NCBI RefSeq assembly: GCF_003217575.1
Contig: NZ_QJTC01000014.1
Span: 1-64,000 of the forward strand
Reading direction: 5' to 3'
Origin: Xylophilus ampelinus
GTDB taxonomy: Bacteria > Pseudomonadota > Gammaproteobacteria > Burkholderiales > Burkholderiaceae_C
Length of the DNA stretch: 64,000 bases
How positions within the stretch are numbered: position 1 is the first letter of the stretch; each line of letters begins with the position of its first letter. The notes beneath the pieces were generated by a model. That model saw only the letters and a program-made list of their open reading frames with translations. It was not told the DNA's origin and searched no databases. Positions 7,118-15,976 of the stretch are shown one piece after another. The position numbers were made by a program, and so were the translations under genes.

Positions 7118-7996
7118 ATGAGCGCTCCGGCACACCCGCTTCCCGGACGCGCCGCATCGGCGCTGCGCCGGGGCGCCGCCGCGCTGCTGCTGGGACTGGC
7201 CGGCGGCCGTTCCGGAGCCGTCTCGCCGATCATGATCTGGCCGGTCGATCCGGTCATCGTGGGCGAGCCGCAGGCGGTGGCGCTGTGGATCGAGAACCAG
7301 GGCGACCAGCCGATCGCGATGCAGGTGCGCGTCTTCGGTTGGGAGCAGCCGCAGGGCGAGGACGTGCTGGCGGCGCAGCAGCAGGTGATCGCCAGCCCGC
7401 CGATCAGCAGCATCCCGCCGCGCCGGCGGCAGATGGTGCGGCTGATCGCCACCCGCCCCGCGCCGCCGGGCGCCGAGCAGGCCTTCCGGGTGGTGGTGGA
7501 CGAGCTGCCCGGCACCGCGTCGCCGCCGCTGCCCGCCTCGGCACCGGCAGCCGACGGCGCCGTGGCCGCGCAGACAGCGGCCGCCGCCCCGGCCGGCGCT
7601 GCGGTGAACCTGCAGATGCGCTACTCGGTGCCGCTCTTCCTCTACGGCCCCGACGCGCGCCCCGACAAGCCCCTGCCCAGCACCGGCGCCGGCGCCCGCC
7701 GAACCGCAGCGCCGTCGCAGGTGCTGGAGCCGAAGCTCGACTACCGGGTGGTGCGCACCGCCGCCGGCCGGCCGGCGCTGGCGATCCGCAACCGCGGCAC
7801 CGCCCACGGCCGGATCACCCTGGTCGACTGGGTGGCCGACGGCCGGCCGCCGGTGGCGGTGAACGCCGGCCTGCTCGGCTACGTGCTGTCCGGCCAGCGG
7901 ATGCAGTGGCCGCTGGAGAAGGAGCCGCCGCCCGGCCATGGGCTGCAGGCGACGGTCAACGGCCGCACCCTGGCGCTGCCGCATGGGGCCGACTGA
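7118..7996 (+). CDS. Fimbrial periplasmic chaperone (CsuC-like)
   Basis: Binds unfolded pilin subunits in the periplasm by donor-strand complementation and hands them to the usher. Product of 292 aa: signal peptide over about res 1-33, then the chaperone N-terminal domain with ISPIMIWPVDP-type first strand, ALWIENQGDQPIAMQVRVFGW, and the conserved IPPRRRQMVRL segment, which supplies the basic residue anchoring the subunit C-terminus, followed by FRVVVDELP. A Pro/Ala-rich linker (about res 132-160) precedes the second Ig-like domain. ATG at 7118 is chosen; an in-frame ATG at 7091 would overlap the upstream gene. The end overlaps the usher start by 14 nt. Confidence 0.85.
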   Translation: MSAPAHPLPGRAASALRRGAAALLLGLAGGRSGAVSPIMIWPVDPVIVGEPQAVALWIENQGDQPIAMQVRVFGWEQPQGEDVLAAQQQVIASPPISSIPPRRRQMVRLIATRPAPPGAEQAFRVVVDELPGTASPPLPASAPAADGAVAAQTAAAAPAGAAVNLQMRYSVPLFLYGPDARPDKPLPSTGAGARRTAAPSQVLEPKLDYRVVRTAAGRPALAIRNRGTAHGRITLVDWVADGRPPVAVNAGLLGYVLSGQRMQWPLEKEPPPGHGLQATVNGRTLALPHGAD

Positions 7997-10418
7997 GCCC
8001 CGGGCGGTGCGGGCACCCTTCCATGCGCGACGCCTTCCCGCACTGGTGCTGTGCCTGTGCCTGCCGCGGCTGCTGGCGGCCGACACGCTGGTGCCGCTGC
8101 CGGACACCGGTGCCGAGCCGGTGCCGCTCTACCTGGAGCTGGTCGTCAACGGGCGCGCCAGCGGCGAGGTGGTGCCGGTGACGCAGCGCGGCCACCACTA
8201 CGAGATCGAGGCCGAGCTGCTGCGCCGGCTGCACGTGCGGAACAGCCGCCCGGCCGGCAGCCGCCTGGCGGTCGACGGCCTGCCGGGTGTCGCCACCGAG
8301 TACGACGGCCTGGGCCAGCGCCTGCTGATCACCGTGCCGACCGACTGGCTGCCGCTGCAGGCCTTCGACACGCCGCCCCACCTGCGCCGCGCCGAACTGG
8401 CCGACGGAGCCGGCCTGCTGCTGAACTACGACGCCTATACCGCCACCTCGCGCGGCAGCAGCCTGCGCTCGCTCTGGACCGAGCAGCGCGTCTTCGGACG
8501 GCTGGGCTCACTGTCGAACACCGGCCTCTACCGCAGCACCCGCGACGGCACCGCCGACGGCTACCTGCGCTACGACACCCGCTGGACCCGGGTCGACCCC
8601 GACGACGCCAGCCAGCGCGTCGTGGGCGACGTGGTCACCGGCGCGCTGCCCTGGACCAGCGCGGTGCGGCTCGGCGGGGTGCAGTGGTCGCGCAACTTCG
8701 GCATCCGGCCCGACCTGGTCACCTACCCGCTGCCGCAGTTCGCCGGGCAGGCGGCGGTGCCCTCGGCGGTGGACCTGTTCGTCAACGGCTACCGCGCAGC
8801 TGCCCGGCCGGTGGAGGCCGGGCCGTTCAGCCTGGGCGAGCTGCCGATCGTCAACGGCGCCGGCACCGCCACCGTGGTCGCCACCGATGCGTTGGGCCGC
8901 CAAGTGCTCACCGCGCTGCCCTTCTACGTCAGCCAGCAGCTGCTGCGCCCGGGCCTGGTCGACTATTCGTTCTCGGCCGGCGCGCTGCGGCGCGGCTACG
9001 GCCTGCGCAGCGTCGGCTACGGCCGGGCCGTGGCCAGCGGCGTGGTGCGGCAGGGCTGGAACGACGGCCTCACCGTCGAGGCGCAGGCCCAGGTGGGCCG
9101 CGGGCTGGCGGTGGCGGGCATCGGCGGGCTGGTGAAGGCCGGGCTGCTGGGCACCCTGAACGCATCGCTGAGCCGGGGCCGGGCCGATGCGGGCGGGCCG
9201 GGTGTGCTGCCCGCATTCGCCAACGGCAACCCCGATGCCGGCCGGGGCGGCTGGCAGTACAGCGCCGGCTACCAGTACACCGGCACTGTCGGCAGTGTGT
9301 CGCTGCAGCAGATCGGCCGCACCGCCGCCTACGGCGACGCCAGCACATATGCCGACGACGGTTTCCGGCTGCAGCGGCGCACCCGCCAGCTCTCGGGCAG
9401 CCTGCCCGTCGGCCGCGGCTCGCTCGGCGCCGGCTGGGTCGATCTGCAGGGCGGCATCGCCGGCGGCCGCACCCGGCTCGCCTACGCCAGCTACAGCCGG
9501 CCGCTGAGCGACCGGGTCTACCTGTCGATGACCGCCGGCCGCACGGTGGAGACCGGCGACACCCAGGTGCGGCTGCAGCTCACCTACATGCTCGATTCCC
9601 GGGCCAGCGTCTCCACCGCGGCGGTGCGCGGCAACGACAGCACCCGCGCCCAGGCCACCTACCAGGATGCGGTGCCGTCGGACGGCGGCTTCGGCTGGAA
9701 CATCACCCAATCGCTCGGCGGCGACAGCGCCGAACGCTACCGCGCCGCCGCGGTGCAGTACCGCAACGACCTGGCGCTGGTGCAGGGCGGCGTCTACGGC
9801 ACCGGCGACCAGACCGCACGCTGGGCCGGCGCTTCCGGCTCGCTGGGCCTGATGGACGGCCACGCCTTCGCCGCCAACCGCATCGGCGACGGCTTCGCGC
9901 TGGTCTCCACCGGCGGCGTGCCCGACGTGCCGGTGCGCTTCGAGCAGCAGCTCATCGGCCGCACCGACGCGCAGGGCTACCTGCTGGTGCCGCAGGTGCC
10001 CGCCTACCGCAGCGGCCGCTACGAACTCGATTTGCTCGACCTGCCGGCCGACCGCTTCGCGCCGATCACCGAGCGTCAGGTGGCCGTGCGCGGCGGCATG
10101 GGCGCGCTGGTCGAGATCCCGGTGCAGACGCTGCGCTCGGCCACCATCGCGCTGGTCGACGCGCTTGGCGTGCCGCTGCCGGTGGGCACGCCGGTGCGAC
10201 ATGCCGAGACCGGAACCGACACCCTGGTGGGCTGGGACGGCGTGGTCTTCCTGAGCAAGATGCAGCCGCAGAACACGCTGCTCGCCCGGCCGCAGAACGG
10301 GCCGCTCTGCCTGGCCGGCTTCTCGGCCCGGATGTACGACGAGGCGGGGCTGCGGCAGGTGGCGTGCCGGCCGCGGGTGCAGGGCGCGGCGGATGCCGCC
10401 GCGGGAGGTGCGCGGTGA
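7983..10418 (+). CDS. Outer-membrane usher protein (CsuD-like)
   Basis: Forms the outer-membrane pore through which chaperone-subunit complexes are assembled into the pilus. About 811 aa, the usual size. It has a signal sequence (LPALVLCLCLPRLLAADTL), an N-terminal chaperone-binding domain, then a long beta-barrel region rich in alternating strands with the usher motifs FVNGYRAAARPVEAGPFSLGEL-type (split here: VDLFVNGYRAA and GPFSLGELPIVNGAG), a plug region, and two C-terminal domains (QGYLLVPQVPAY, then a FSARMYD segment). The start at 7983 (MGPTEPRAV) overlaps the chaperone stop, suggesting coupling; an earlier in-frame ATG lies at 7938. The stop overlaps the next start (TGATG). Confidence 0.9.
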   Translation: MGPTEPRAVRAPFHARRLPALVLCLCLPRLLAADTLVPLPDTGAEPVPLYLELVVNGRASGEVVPVTQRGHHYEIEAELLRRLHVRNSRPAGSRLAVDGLPGVATEYDGLGQRLLITVPTDWLPLQAFDTPPHLRRAELADGAGLLLNYDAYTATSRGSSLRSLWTEQRVFGRLGSLSNTGLYRSTRDGTADGYLRYDTRWTRVDPDDASQRVVGDVVTGALPWTSAVRLGGVQWSRNFGIRPDLVTYPLPQFAGQAAVPSAVDLFVNGYRAAARPVEAGPFSLGELPIVNGAGTATVVATDALGRQVLTALPFYVSQQLLRPGLVDYSFSAGALRRGYGLRSVGYGRAVASGVVRQGWNDGLTVEAQAQVGRGLAVAGIGGLVKAGLLGTLNASLSRGRADAGGPGVLPAFANGNPDAGRGGWQYSAGYQYTGTVGSVSLQQIGRTAAYGDASTYADDGFRLQRRTRQLSGSLPVGRGSLGAGWVDLQGGIAGGRTRLAYASYSRPLSDRVYLSMTAGRTVETGDTQVRLQLTYMLDSRASVSTAAVRGNDSTRAQATYQDAVPSDGGFGWNITQSLGGDSAERYRAAAVQYRNDLALVQGGVYGTGDQTARWAGASGSLGLMDGHAFAANRIGDGFALVSTGGVPDVPVRFEQQLIGRTDAQGYLLVPQVPAYRSGRYELDLLDLPADRFAPITERQVAVRGGMGALVEIPVQTLRSATIALVDALGVPLPVGTPVRHAETGTDTLVGWDGVVFLSKMQPQNTLLARPQNGPLCLAGFSARMYDEAGLRQVACRPRVQGAADAAAGGAR

Positions 10419-11431
10419 TGGGCACGATGGCGGGCGCTTACCCGGCGGTGCGCCGCACCGCGGTCCGGCTGCTGCGCGGCCTGGGCCTGCTGGCGCTGGC
10501 CACCGGCGCCGACACGGCCGCGGCCGCCTGCACCGCTGCCGAGACGGGCGGCGGGCTGGGCGGCGTGCCCTCGCAGCGGGTGGTCGCCGGGCCGGCGGTG
10601 ACCGGCCAGGGCAACTTCCAACTCGACTGCCCGGGCGTGATGCTGGCCGTGCTGAGCGCCACGCCCACGCTCCGCGCCACCATCGTCGGCACCGCCCAGG
10701 GCCGGCTGCTGAAGGATCCGGTGAGCGGCTTCACCATCCCCTACCAGCTCACCGGCGGCAACGGCGGCGTCTACAGCGACGGCCTGCTGGCGATCGACCT
10801 TTCGGGCACCACCGCGGTGGGCTTCTTCACCGGCGGCCGGGCCACGTTGCCGATCAACATCGCCACCACCGGCACCGCCAACGTGCCCGCCGGCACCTAC
10901 GAAGACGTGCTGACGGTGCAATGGGCCTACACCAACCTCTGCCAAGCCCTGGTCAGTGTCGCCGGCCTCTGTGCGGCGCAGCTCGTGCCGCTGGTGGTGG
11001 CCGCGCCGCTGGCCAGCGGCACCCTCAACCGTTCGCTGCGGATCAGCCTGACCGTCACCAACGACTGCGCCATCGCCGCGCCCAACCTGGCCTTCGGCAC
11101 CGCGCCGCTGCCGAGCGGCTTTCCGGCGCTGTCGCAGGCGATCCGGCTCACCTGCACCCGCAACATGCTCTACACCGTCGGCCTGGGTCCCGGCACCTAC
11201 CCGGCGGGCGGCCGGCGGCAAATGGCCGCGGGCGGCAACCGGCTGGCCTACGACATCTTCAGGTCCGACAACAGCGTCTGGGGCACCGCGGCCGGCACCC
11301 GCAGCGCCGCGGCCCTGGCCGACGGCCTCAACGTCCAGACCATCCCCTACACCGCCCGCGTCTACCCCGACCAGCCCGCGCCGCCGGTGGGCGACTATGC
11401 GGACAACGTGGTGGTAGACGTGCAGTTCTAG
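10418..11431 (+). CDS. Two-domain spore coat U protein, probable pilus tip adhesin (CsuE-like)
   Basis: Product of 337 aa with a signal peptide (hydrophobic LLALATGADTAAAA) and two successive SCPU domains: residues about 40-180 and about 190-337. Domain two contains TNDCAI and RLTCTRN cysteines and ends GDYADNVVVDVQF. In the Acinetobacter Csu pilus the last gene encodes a two-domain tip protein whose exposed loops mediate attachment to hydrophobic surfaces; gene order and domain count here agree, so a tip role is inferred. The ATG overlaps the usher stop (TGATG) and is preceded by GGGAGGT at 10403-10409. It closes the operon; the gene downstream is convergent and overlaps its last 4 nt. Confidence 0.82.
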   Translation: MGTMAGAYPAVRRTAVRLLRGLGLLALATGADTAAAACTAAETGGGLGGVPSQRVVAGPAVTGQGNFQLDCPGVMLAVLSATPTLRATIVGTAQGRLLKDPVSGFTIPYQLTGGNGGVYSDGLLAIDLSGTTAVGFFTGGRATLPINIATTGTANVPAGTYEDVLTVQWAYTNLCQALVSVAGLCAAQLVPLVVAAPLASGTLNRSLRISLTVTNDCAIAAPNLAFGTAPLPSGFPALSQAIRLTCTRNMLYTVGLGPGTYPAGGRRQMAAGGNRLAYDIFRSDNSVWGTAAGTRSAAALADGLNVQTIPYTARVYPDQPAPPVGDYADNVVVDVQF

Positions 11432-12334
11432 CGCGGATGGGCCGCGCCGGTGCCCGGATCCGTCGCCGACGGCGGTACCCCGATCAGCTCCACGAATCGC
11501 CGCGCGGCCAGCCCCAGCGGCCGCTCCTTCGACCAGACCACGTCCACCCACAGGTCGAGCCCGTTGGTCAGGTTGACCATCTCCAGCACCCGCAGGCTGC
11601 CCGCCGCCAGATGCGGCGCGACGAAGCTGCGCGGCAGCCAGCCCCAGCCCAGGCCGGCGCCGATCAAACCCAGGGCCGCCACCGGGTTGTCGGTGCGCCA
11701 GCAGTGGCGGGCGAAGACGAAGCGCGGGTCCATCTCGGTCACGTCGCGGCTGGTCACCACGATCTGGCGGGTGGTCGTCAGGTGCACCTCGCGCAGGCCG
11801 CCCGGCGGGCCGCCGCCCGCCAGCAGCGGGTGCTGCGGCGCCATCACCGCCACCAGCGATTCGCTGCTCACCTCCTGGAAACCCTCGCGGCCGTCGAGGC
11901 TGGGCCGCTCGAAGACCAGGGCCAGCTGCGCGGCGCCCGCGTGCAGCAGCCGCAGCGCGTCGGCCTGCGGCGCGGCCAGCACCTCCACCTCCAGCAGCGG
12001 GTAGTCCTGCGCCAGCGTCTGCAGCGGGCCGATCCAGCGGGCCGACAGCAGCTCGGGCGCGATCGCCAGCGTCAGCCGGCTCTCCAGCCCCTGGGTGAGT
12101 GCCAGCGCCTGCGCATGCAGTTGGCGCAATTGGGCGGCCAGCAGACGCGCCTGCGGCTCCAGCGCACGCGCGGCCGGCGCGGTCGAACAGCGGCAGGCCC
12201 AGTTCGGCCTCCAGGTGGCCGATGGTCATGCTGACCGCCGACGGCACCCGGCCCAGCCGCCGCGCCGCGGCCGAGAAGGAGCCGCTGTCGAGCACCGCCA
12301 AGAAAACCTGCACCGTCTCGGTCGTGAAGGCCAT
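11428..12334 (-). pseudogene. LysR-family regulator with a frameshift
   Basis: The first part (from 12334) encodes a LysR winged-helix domain: TVQVFLAVLDSGSFSAAARR, then VSMTIGHLEAELGLPLFDR. After about residue 54 the frame becomes nonsense, while the next frame continues with EPQARLLAAQLRQLHAQALA and a complete LysR effector-binding domain to 11428. The span is 907 nt, one more than a multiple of three, so a single inserted base (or two deleted) around 12160-12180 explains the break; repaired length would be about 301 aa, normal for LysR. It is divergent from the PACE pump gene, as AceR is from aceI, so it was probably its activator. Either a recent pseudogene or a sequence error. Confidence 0.8.
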
Positions 12335-12447
12335 GCGCCGCCACCTTTCAAAAGAACTGACACAAGCTGATTTTTGTATCAGCCGCGCGAATATAAAGTG
12401 CCCGGGCGGTCCGGCTTTGCGGGCCGAAGAACCCAGGAGAAATCGCC

Positions 12448-12894
12448 ATGCAGGGCTTCCAGCGCCGCGTCGTCTACGTCGGCCTCTACGAGGGCATCGC
12501 CATCGTGGTGGCCAGTGCCGGGCTGGCCTTCATGTCGGGGCGGGGCGTGGCGCATGCGGGCGCGGTGGCGGTGGCGGCATCGGCCATCGCCATCGTCTGG
12601 AACCTGTGCTTCAACTGGATGTTCGAGCGCTGGGAGGCCCGCCAGGCGGTGCGCGGCCGCGGCCTGGGCCGCCGGGTGGCGCACGCCATCGGCTTCGAGG
12701 GCGGGCTGGTCGCGTTCCTGGTGCCGCTGATGGCCTGGTGGTTCGAGGTGAGCCTGTGGGACGCGCTGGTGATGGACCTGGGGCTGGTGGCGTTCTTCCT
12801 GGTCTACACCTTCGTCTTCAACTGGGCGTTCGACCGGGCCTTCGGCCTGCCGGCCTCGGCCGCGGGCGGTGGCCCGACACCCCGCGCGGCCTGA
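12448..12894 (+). CDS. PACE-family efflux transporter (AceI-like)
   Basis: Small inner-membrane proton-coupled exporter of the proteobacterial antimicrobial compound efflux family, which exports biocides such as chlorhexidine and short diamines. The 148-aa product has four TM segments arranged as two bacterial transmembrane pair domains. The essential acidic residue in helix 1 is present as Glu15 (VYVGLYEGIAI). Other family hallmarks: WNLCFNWMFERWEAR (about res 51-65), AHAIGFEGGLVAFLVPLMAWW (split: AHAIGFEGG and VPLMAWWFEVSLWDAL) and FNWAFDRAFG. It is preceded by CAGGAG and divergent from the broken LysR gene. Confidence 0.9.
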   Translation: MQGFQRRVVYVGLYEGIAIVVASAGLAFMSGRGVAHAGAVAVAASAIAIVWNLCFNWMFERWEARQAVRGRGLGRRVAHAIGFEGGLVAFLVPLMAWWFEVSLWDALVMDLGLVAFFLVYTFVFNWAFDRAFGLPASAAGGGPTPRAA

Positions 12895-13020
12895 GCCTGC
12901 GGCGCCCTCCGATCGCGGCGTCGGCCTCCGGATCATGGGCGCCGACCACGGTCCGCAACCTGCGCTGCGAACGCGGGTTCGGCAAGATCGTCGCCCGGCT
13001 CGACCAAGCCGTTCATGGGT

Positions 13021-13078
13021 AAAAAGTGCCTCTGGCCGGCGCTTTATGCCGACTTCTAGCTATTAATTTTGTAGCAAA
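13021..13078 (+). repeat. Dispersed intergenic element, copy A
   Basis: GC-rich arm (GGCCGGCGCTTTATGCCGAC, 13034-13053) followed by the 17-bp AT core GCTATTAATTTTGTAGC (13059-13075), preceded by A5. It shares layout and core with copies at 20229, 20655 (inverted), 44344 (inverted) and 63853 (inverted). It lies between the PACE gene and dinG. Confidence 0.7.
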
Positions 13079-13150
13079 TGTCGGGTGCGGCATGCGGGCG
13101 TCCTGCCCGGTCGTGCTGTTGTTTTGACCAGTTGTGCAACACTCCCGCCC

Positions 13151-15376
13151 ATGTCTTCCAAGGAATGGGCCGCCGTCGGTCTGCAGGCTTTCGATGCGGC
13201 GGTCCAGGCCAGTGCGGGTTTTCGCAGCCGCGCGGGGCAGCGGCGCATGGCCGAGCAGGTGGCCCAGGTGCTGGGCGCGGCGTCGCTCGGCAAGGTGGAA
13301 GAGGGCGAGGACGCGCCGGCCCGGGCGGTCGCGGTGATCCAGGCGGGCACGGGGGTGGGCAAGTCGCTGGCCTACTGCGCGCCGGCCATCGCCATCGCCC
13401 TGGCCCGCAACACCCGGGTGATGATCTCCACCGCCACCGCCACCGTCGCGCTGCAGGAGCAGCTGGTCACCAAGGATTTGCCGGCGCTGGCCGCGCTGCT
13501 GCCGCAGCCGTTCAAGTTCGCGCTGGCCAAGGGCCGGGGCCGCTATGTCTGCCAGCTGAAGCTGGAGCGGCTGACCGGCATCGCCGCCGAGGGTGCCGAC
13601 GGCGACGCGCCGGAGGACGACCTCTTCGCCGAGGAAGAGGCCGCCTCCCGCGCGTCCCGCGCCGCCCGGCCGGCGCACGAGGTCGAGGCGCGGCTGCAGT
13701 TCTACAGCGGCGTGGCCCAGGCCCTGGCGCGCGGCGCCTGGGACGGCGACCGCGACGCGCTGGAGTCGCCGCCCGCCCCCGAGGTGTGGGGCCCGATGGC
13801 GGCCGACGCGGCGTCCTGCACCGGCAAGCACTGCCCCGCCTTCAACGGCTGCGCCTACTACGAGCGGCGCAAGCTGCTGGTGGGCGCGCAGGTCATCGTG
13901 GTCAACCACGACCTGCTGCTGTCGTCCCTCGGCAACCGGCTGCTGCCGGAGCTCGACAACTGCCTGCTGATCCTGGACGAGGCGCACCACCTGCCCGCCA
14001 CCGCGCTGGCCCAGTTCGCCTGCCGGATGGACCTGGGCCGCCACGCCTGGGCCGAGCGGCTGGCCCACCGCGCGGTGCGGGTCGGTGGCCTGCTCTCGGT
14101 CGACGAGACCGTCGACATCCCGCGCGACGCCGCCCAGCTGCGCCAGGCGCTGCAGCAGGTCGAACGCATCGCGCTGGACCTGTACGGCGACACGCTGCGC
14201 AGCCAGCTGCAGGCGGCCGGCCGCGGCGGCGCCCGCGCCCGGCTGCCGCGCGGCGAGCTGCCCGAGGCCCTGGAAGAGCCGCTGGGCCTGGTCGCCCACC
14301 ATGCCGAAGGTTTCTTGATCAGCCTGCGCGCCATCGCCAAGGCCCTGCGCGCCGAGATGCGCGACAAGCCCGAGGAGGCGCGCCGCCTCTCCACCCTGTA
14401 CGCCCAGGTCGGCGCGCTGGCGCCGCGGCTGGAATCGGTCTACGACACCGCCCAGCTGCTGCTGCAGGAGGCCGTATCCGGCAAGGTGCCGGCCGCCAAG
14501 TGGTTCACCCTGGAGCTCGACGGCGACACCCCCGTGCTGCAGGCCCACGCCAGCCCGCTGCTGCCCGGCTCGGCGTTGCGCCACCACCTGTGGAACAGCG
14601 TGCGCGGCGCGGTGCTGACCTCGGCCACCCTCACCAGCTGCGGCCATTTCGATTTCTTCTTGCGCGAAGCCGGCCTGCACGGCGACGAGGCCACCACCAC
14701 CCTCGAGGTGCCCAGCCCGTTCGACTACGCCGCCCAGGGCCGCCTGGTCGCCGCCGCCACGCATGCCGACCCGCGCGACGCGGCCGGCTACACCGCCGAG
14801 ATGGTCCAGGCGCTGGTCCGCGACATCGCCGACGTGCGCCACGGCGCGCTGGTGCTCTTCACCTCGCGCGAGCAGTTGCGCCTGGCCGTCGCCGCCCTGC
14901 CCGACGCGCTCAAGGGCCGGGTACTGGTGCAGACCGCGCTGCCCCGCATGCAGCTGATGGCCACCCACCGCGGCCGGGTGGCCGAGGGCGCGCCCTCGGT
15001 CATCTTCGGCATGCAGTCCTTCGGCGAAGGGCTCGATTTGCCCGGCAAGCTGTGCGAGACCGTCTTCATCGCCAAGCTGCCCTTCGCCCCGCCCGACGAC
15101 CCGGTGGGCGAGGCGCGGGCCGAATGGCTGCGCGCCACCGGCCGCGACCCGTTCACCGAACTGGTCGTGCCCGCCACCGCGATCCGCCTGGCCCAGTGGG
15201 TCGGCCGCGCGATCCGCAGCGAGGACGACCGCGCCAGCGTCTACTGCTACGACCGCCGGCTGGTCCAGACCTCCTACGGCCAGCGCCTGCTGCAGGGCCT
15301 GCCGCCATTCGCGCTGGTCAAGGTGGCCGCCGGGCAGCGCGCCGGCGCCCGCGCGGCCGCGGCCGATGCCGCCTGA
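13151..15376 (+). CDS. dinG: ATP-dependent DNA helicase, DinG family
   Basis: XPD-like 5'-3' superfamily 2 helicase with an iron-sulfur cluster, acting on replication and recombination intermediates and R-loops. The 741-aa product shows Walker A QAGTGVGKS (about res 67-75), motif Ia STATATVALQEQL, four Fe-S cysteines (GRYVCQLK, then SCTGKHCPAFNGC), DEAH box LDEAHHLP (about res 275-282), EGLDLPG and the motif VI QWVGRAIRSEDD. ATG at 13151 (MSSKEWAAV) is favoured over an in-frame ATG at 13085, since the extra 22 residues look non-conserved and translate part of the upstream intergenic DNA. It is followed 62 nt later by the DUF3297 gene. Confidence 0.92.
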   Translation: MSSKEWAAVGLQAFDAAVQASAGFRSRAGQRRMAEQVAQVLGAASLGKVEEGEDAPARAVAVIQAGTGVGKSLAYCAPAIAIALARNTRVMISTATATVALQEQLVTKDLPALAALLPQPFKFALAKGRGRYVCQLKLERLTGIAAEGADGDAPEDDLFAEEEAASRASRAARPAHEVEARLQFYSGVAQALARGAWDGDRDALESPPAPEVWGPMAADAASCTGKHCPAFNGCAYYERRKLLVGAQVIVVNHDLLLSSLGNRLLPELDNCLLILDEAHHLPATALAQFACRMDLGRHAWAERLAHRAVRVGGLLSVDETVDIPRDAAQLRQALQQVERIALDLYGDTLRSQLQAAGRGGARARLPRGELPEALEEPLGLVAHHAEGFLISLRAIAKALRAEMRDKPEEARRLSTLYAQVGALAPRLESVYDTAQLLLQEAVSGKVPAAKWFTLELDGDTPVLQAHASPLLPGSALRHHLWNSVRGAVLTSATLTSCGHFDFFLREAGLHGDEATTTLEVPSPFDYAAQGRLVAAATHADPRDAAGYTAEMVQALVRDIADVRHGALVLFTSREQLRLAVAALPDALKGRVLVQTALPRMQLMATHRGRVAEGAPSVIFGMQSFGEGLDLPGKLCETVFIAKLPFAPPDDPVGEARAEWLRATGRDPFTELVVPATAIRLAQWVGRAIRSEDDRASVYCYDRRLVQTSYGQRLLQGLPPFALVKVAAGQRAGARAAAADAA

Positions 15377-15438
15377 ACCACCCGGCCGCTGCGGCGGCAC
15401 CCACCGCCGCGTTCTCCAAATCCGGGAAAATCCGCCCC

Positions 15439-15714
15439 ATGAACGACACCACGCAAACCCACACAGCCGCCCTTTCCCCGGGAGCCCCGGCCCTGCCCGA
15501 CCGCCTCTCCATCGACCCCCGCAGCCCGCACCACGTCGCCGCCGTGTTCGAGCACGACATCGGCATCCGCCTGAACGACAAGGAGCGCTTCGACGTCGAG
15601 GAATACTGCGTCAGCGAAGGCTGGATCAAGGTACCCGTCGGCAAGACGGTGGACCGGCGCGGCAAGCCGGTGCTGATCACGATCAAGGGGAAGGTGGAGG
15701 CGTTCTACAAGTAG
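15439..15714 (+). CDS. DUF3297 family protein
   Basis: Small protein of 91 aa. After a Thr/Pro/Ala-rich leader it contains the compact DUF3297 domain: LSIDPRSPHHVAAVFEHDIG, RLNDKERFDVEEYC and WIKVPVGKTVDRRGKP, ending TIKGKVEAFYK. The family is widespread in proteobacteria and of unknown function; it has no signal peptide or TM segment and is presumed cytoplasmic. An AAAAT hexamer-like -10 element (GGGAAAATCC just upstream) suggests its own promoter, though cotranscription with dinG is possible. Confidence 0.85.
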   Translation: MNDTTQTHTAALSPGAPALPDRLSIDPRSPHHVAAVFEHDIGIRLNDKERFDVEEYCVSEGWIKVPVGKTVDRRGKPVLITIKGKVEAFYK

Positions 15715-15784
15715 CACGTCGCGGGCTGCAGATGCCCTTGCACCGGAACTGCGGGTATGGCAGCTAGCGATTCGAAAGGCGCCG

Positions 15785-15976
15785 ATGTTTCAACGAATCG
15801 AGTATGAACAGCTCAACTCTCGCCAAAAAGAGAACTTCAATTTTCAGAAGGTTGCGGCACATCTGGCGGACTACGGCTTCGACTGTTTGCGCTTGAGCGA
15901 CGACTGGCAAGGAGCAGACTTCATTGCGTGCCATATCGACGGCGAGACGTTCCTGAAAGTTCAACTCGAAGGGTGA
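15785..15976 (+). pseudogene. Truncated hypothetical gene, possibly PD-(D/E)xK nuclease-like
   Basis: The 63-aa ORF starts like a conserved hypothetical protein: MFQRIEYEQLNSRQKENFNF, then LADYGFDCLRLSDDWQGADF and FLKVQLEG. In the relatives I recall, the chain continues for roughly another 60-70 residues after FLKVQLKGR. The GADF...FLKVQL arrangement resembles a restriction-endonuclease-fold core, but that is only an inference. Here it stops at 15974-15976, exactly where sequence homologous to an aldehyde dehydrogenase begins, so the 3' half has been lost by a deletion or insertion junction. Local composition is AT-richer than the core. Confidence 0.6.

Noticed and set aside
8508-10202. Long minus-strand ORF (564 codons) opposite the usher gene
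   Set aside because: Arg/His/Gly/Ala-rich antisense translation of a high-GC gene with strong usher homology on the other strand.
13013-15400. 795-codon minus-strand ORF opposite dinG
   Set aside because: Typical high-GC shadow ORF; the plus strand carries all helicase motifs.
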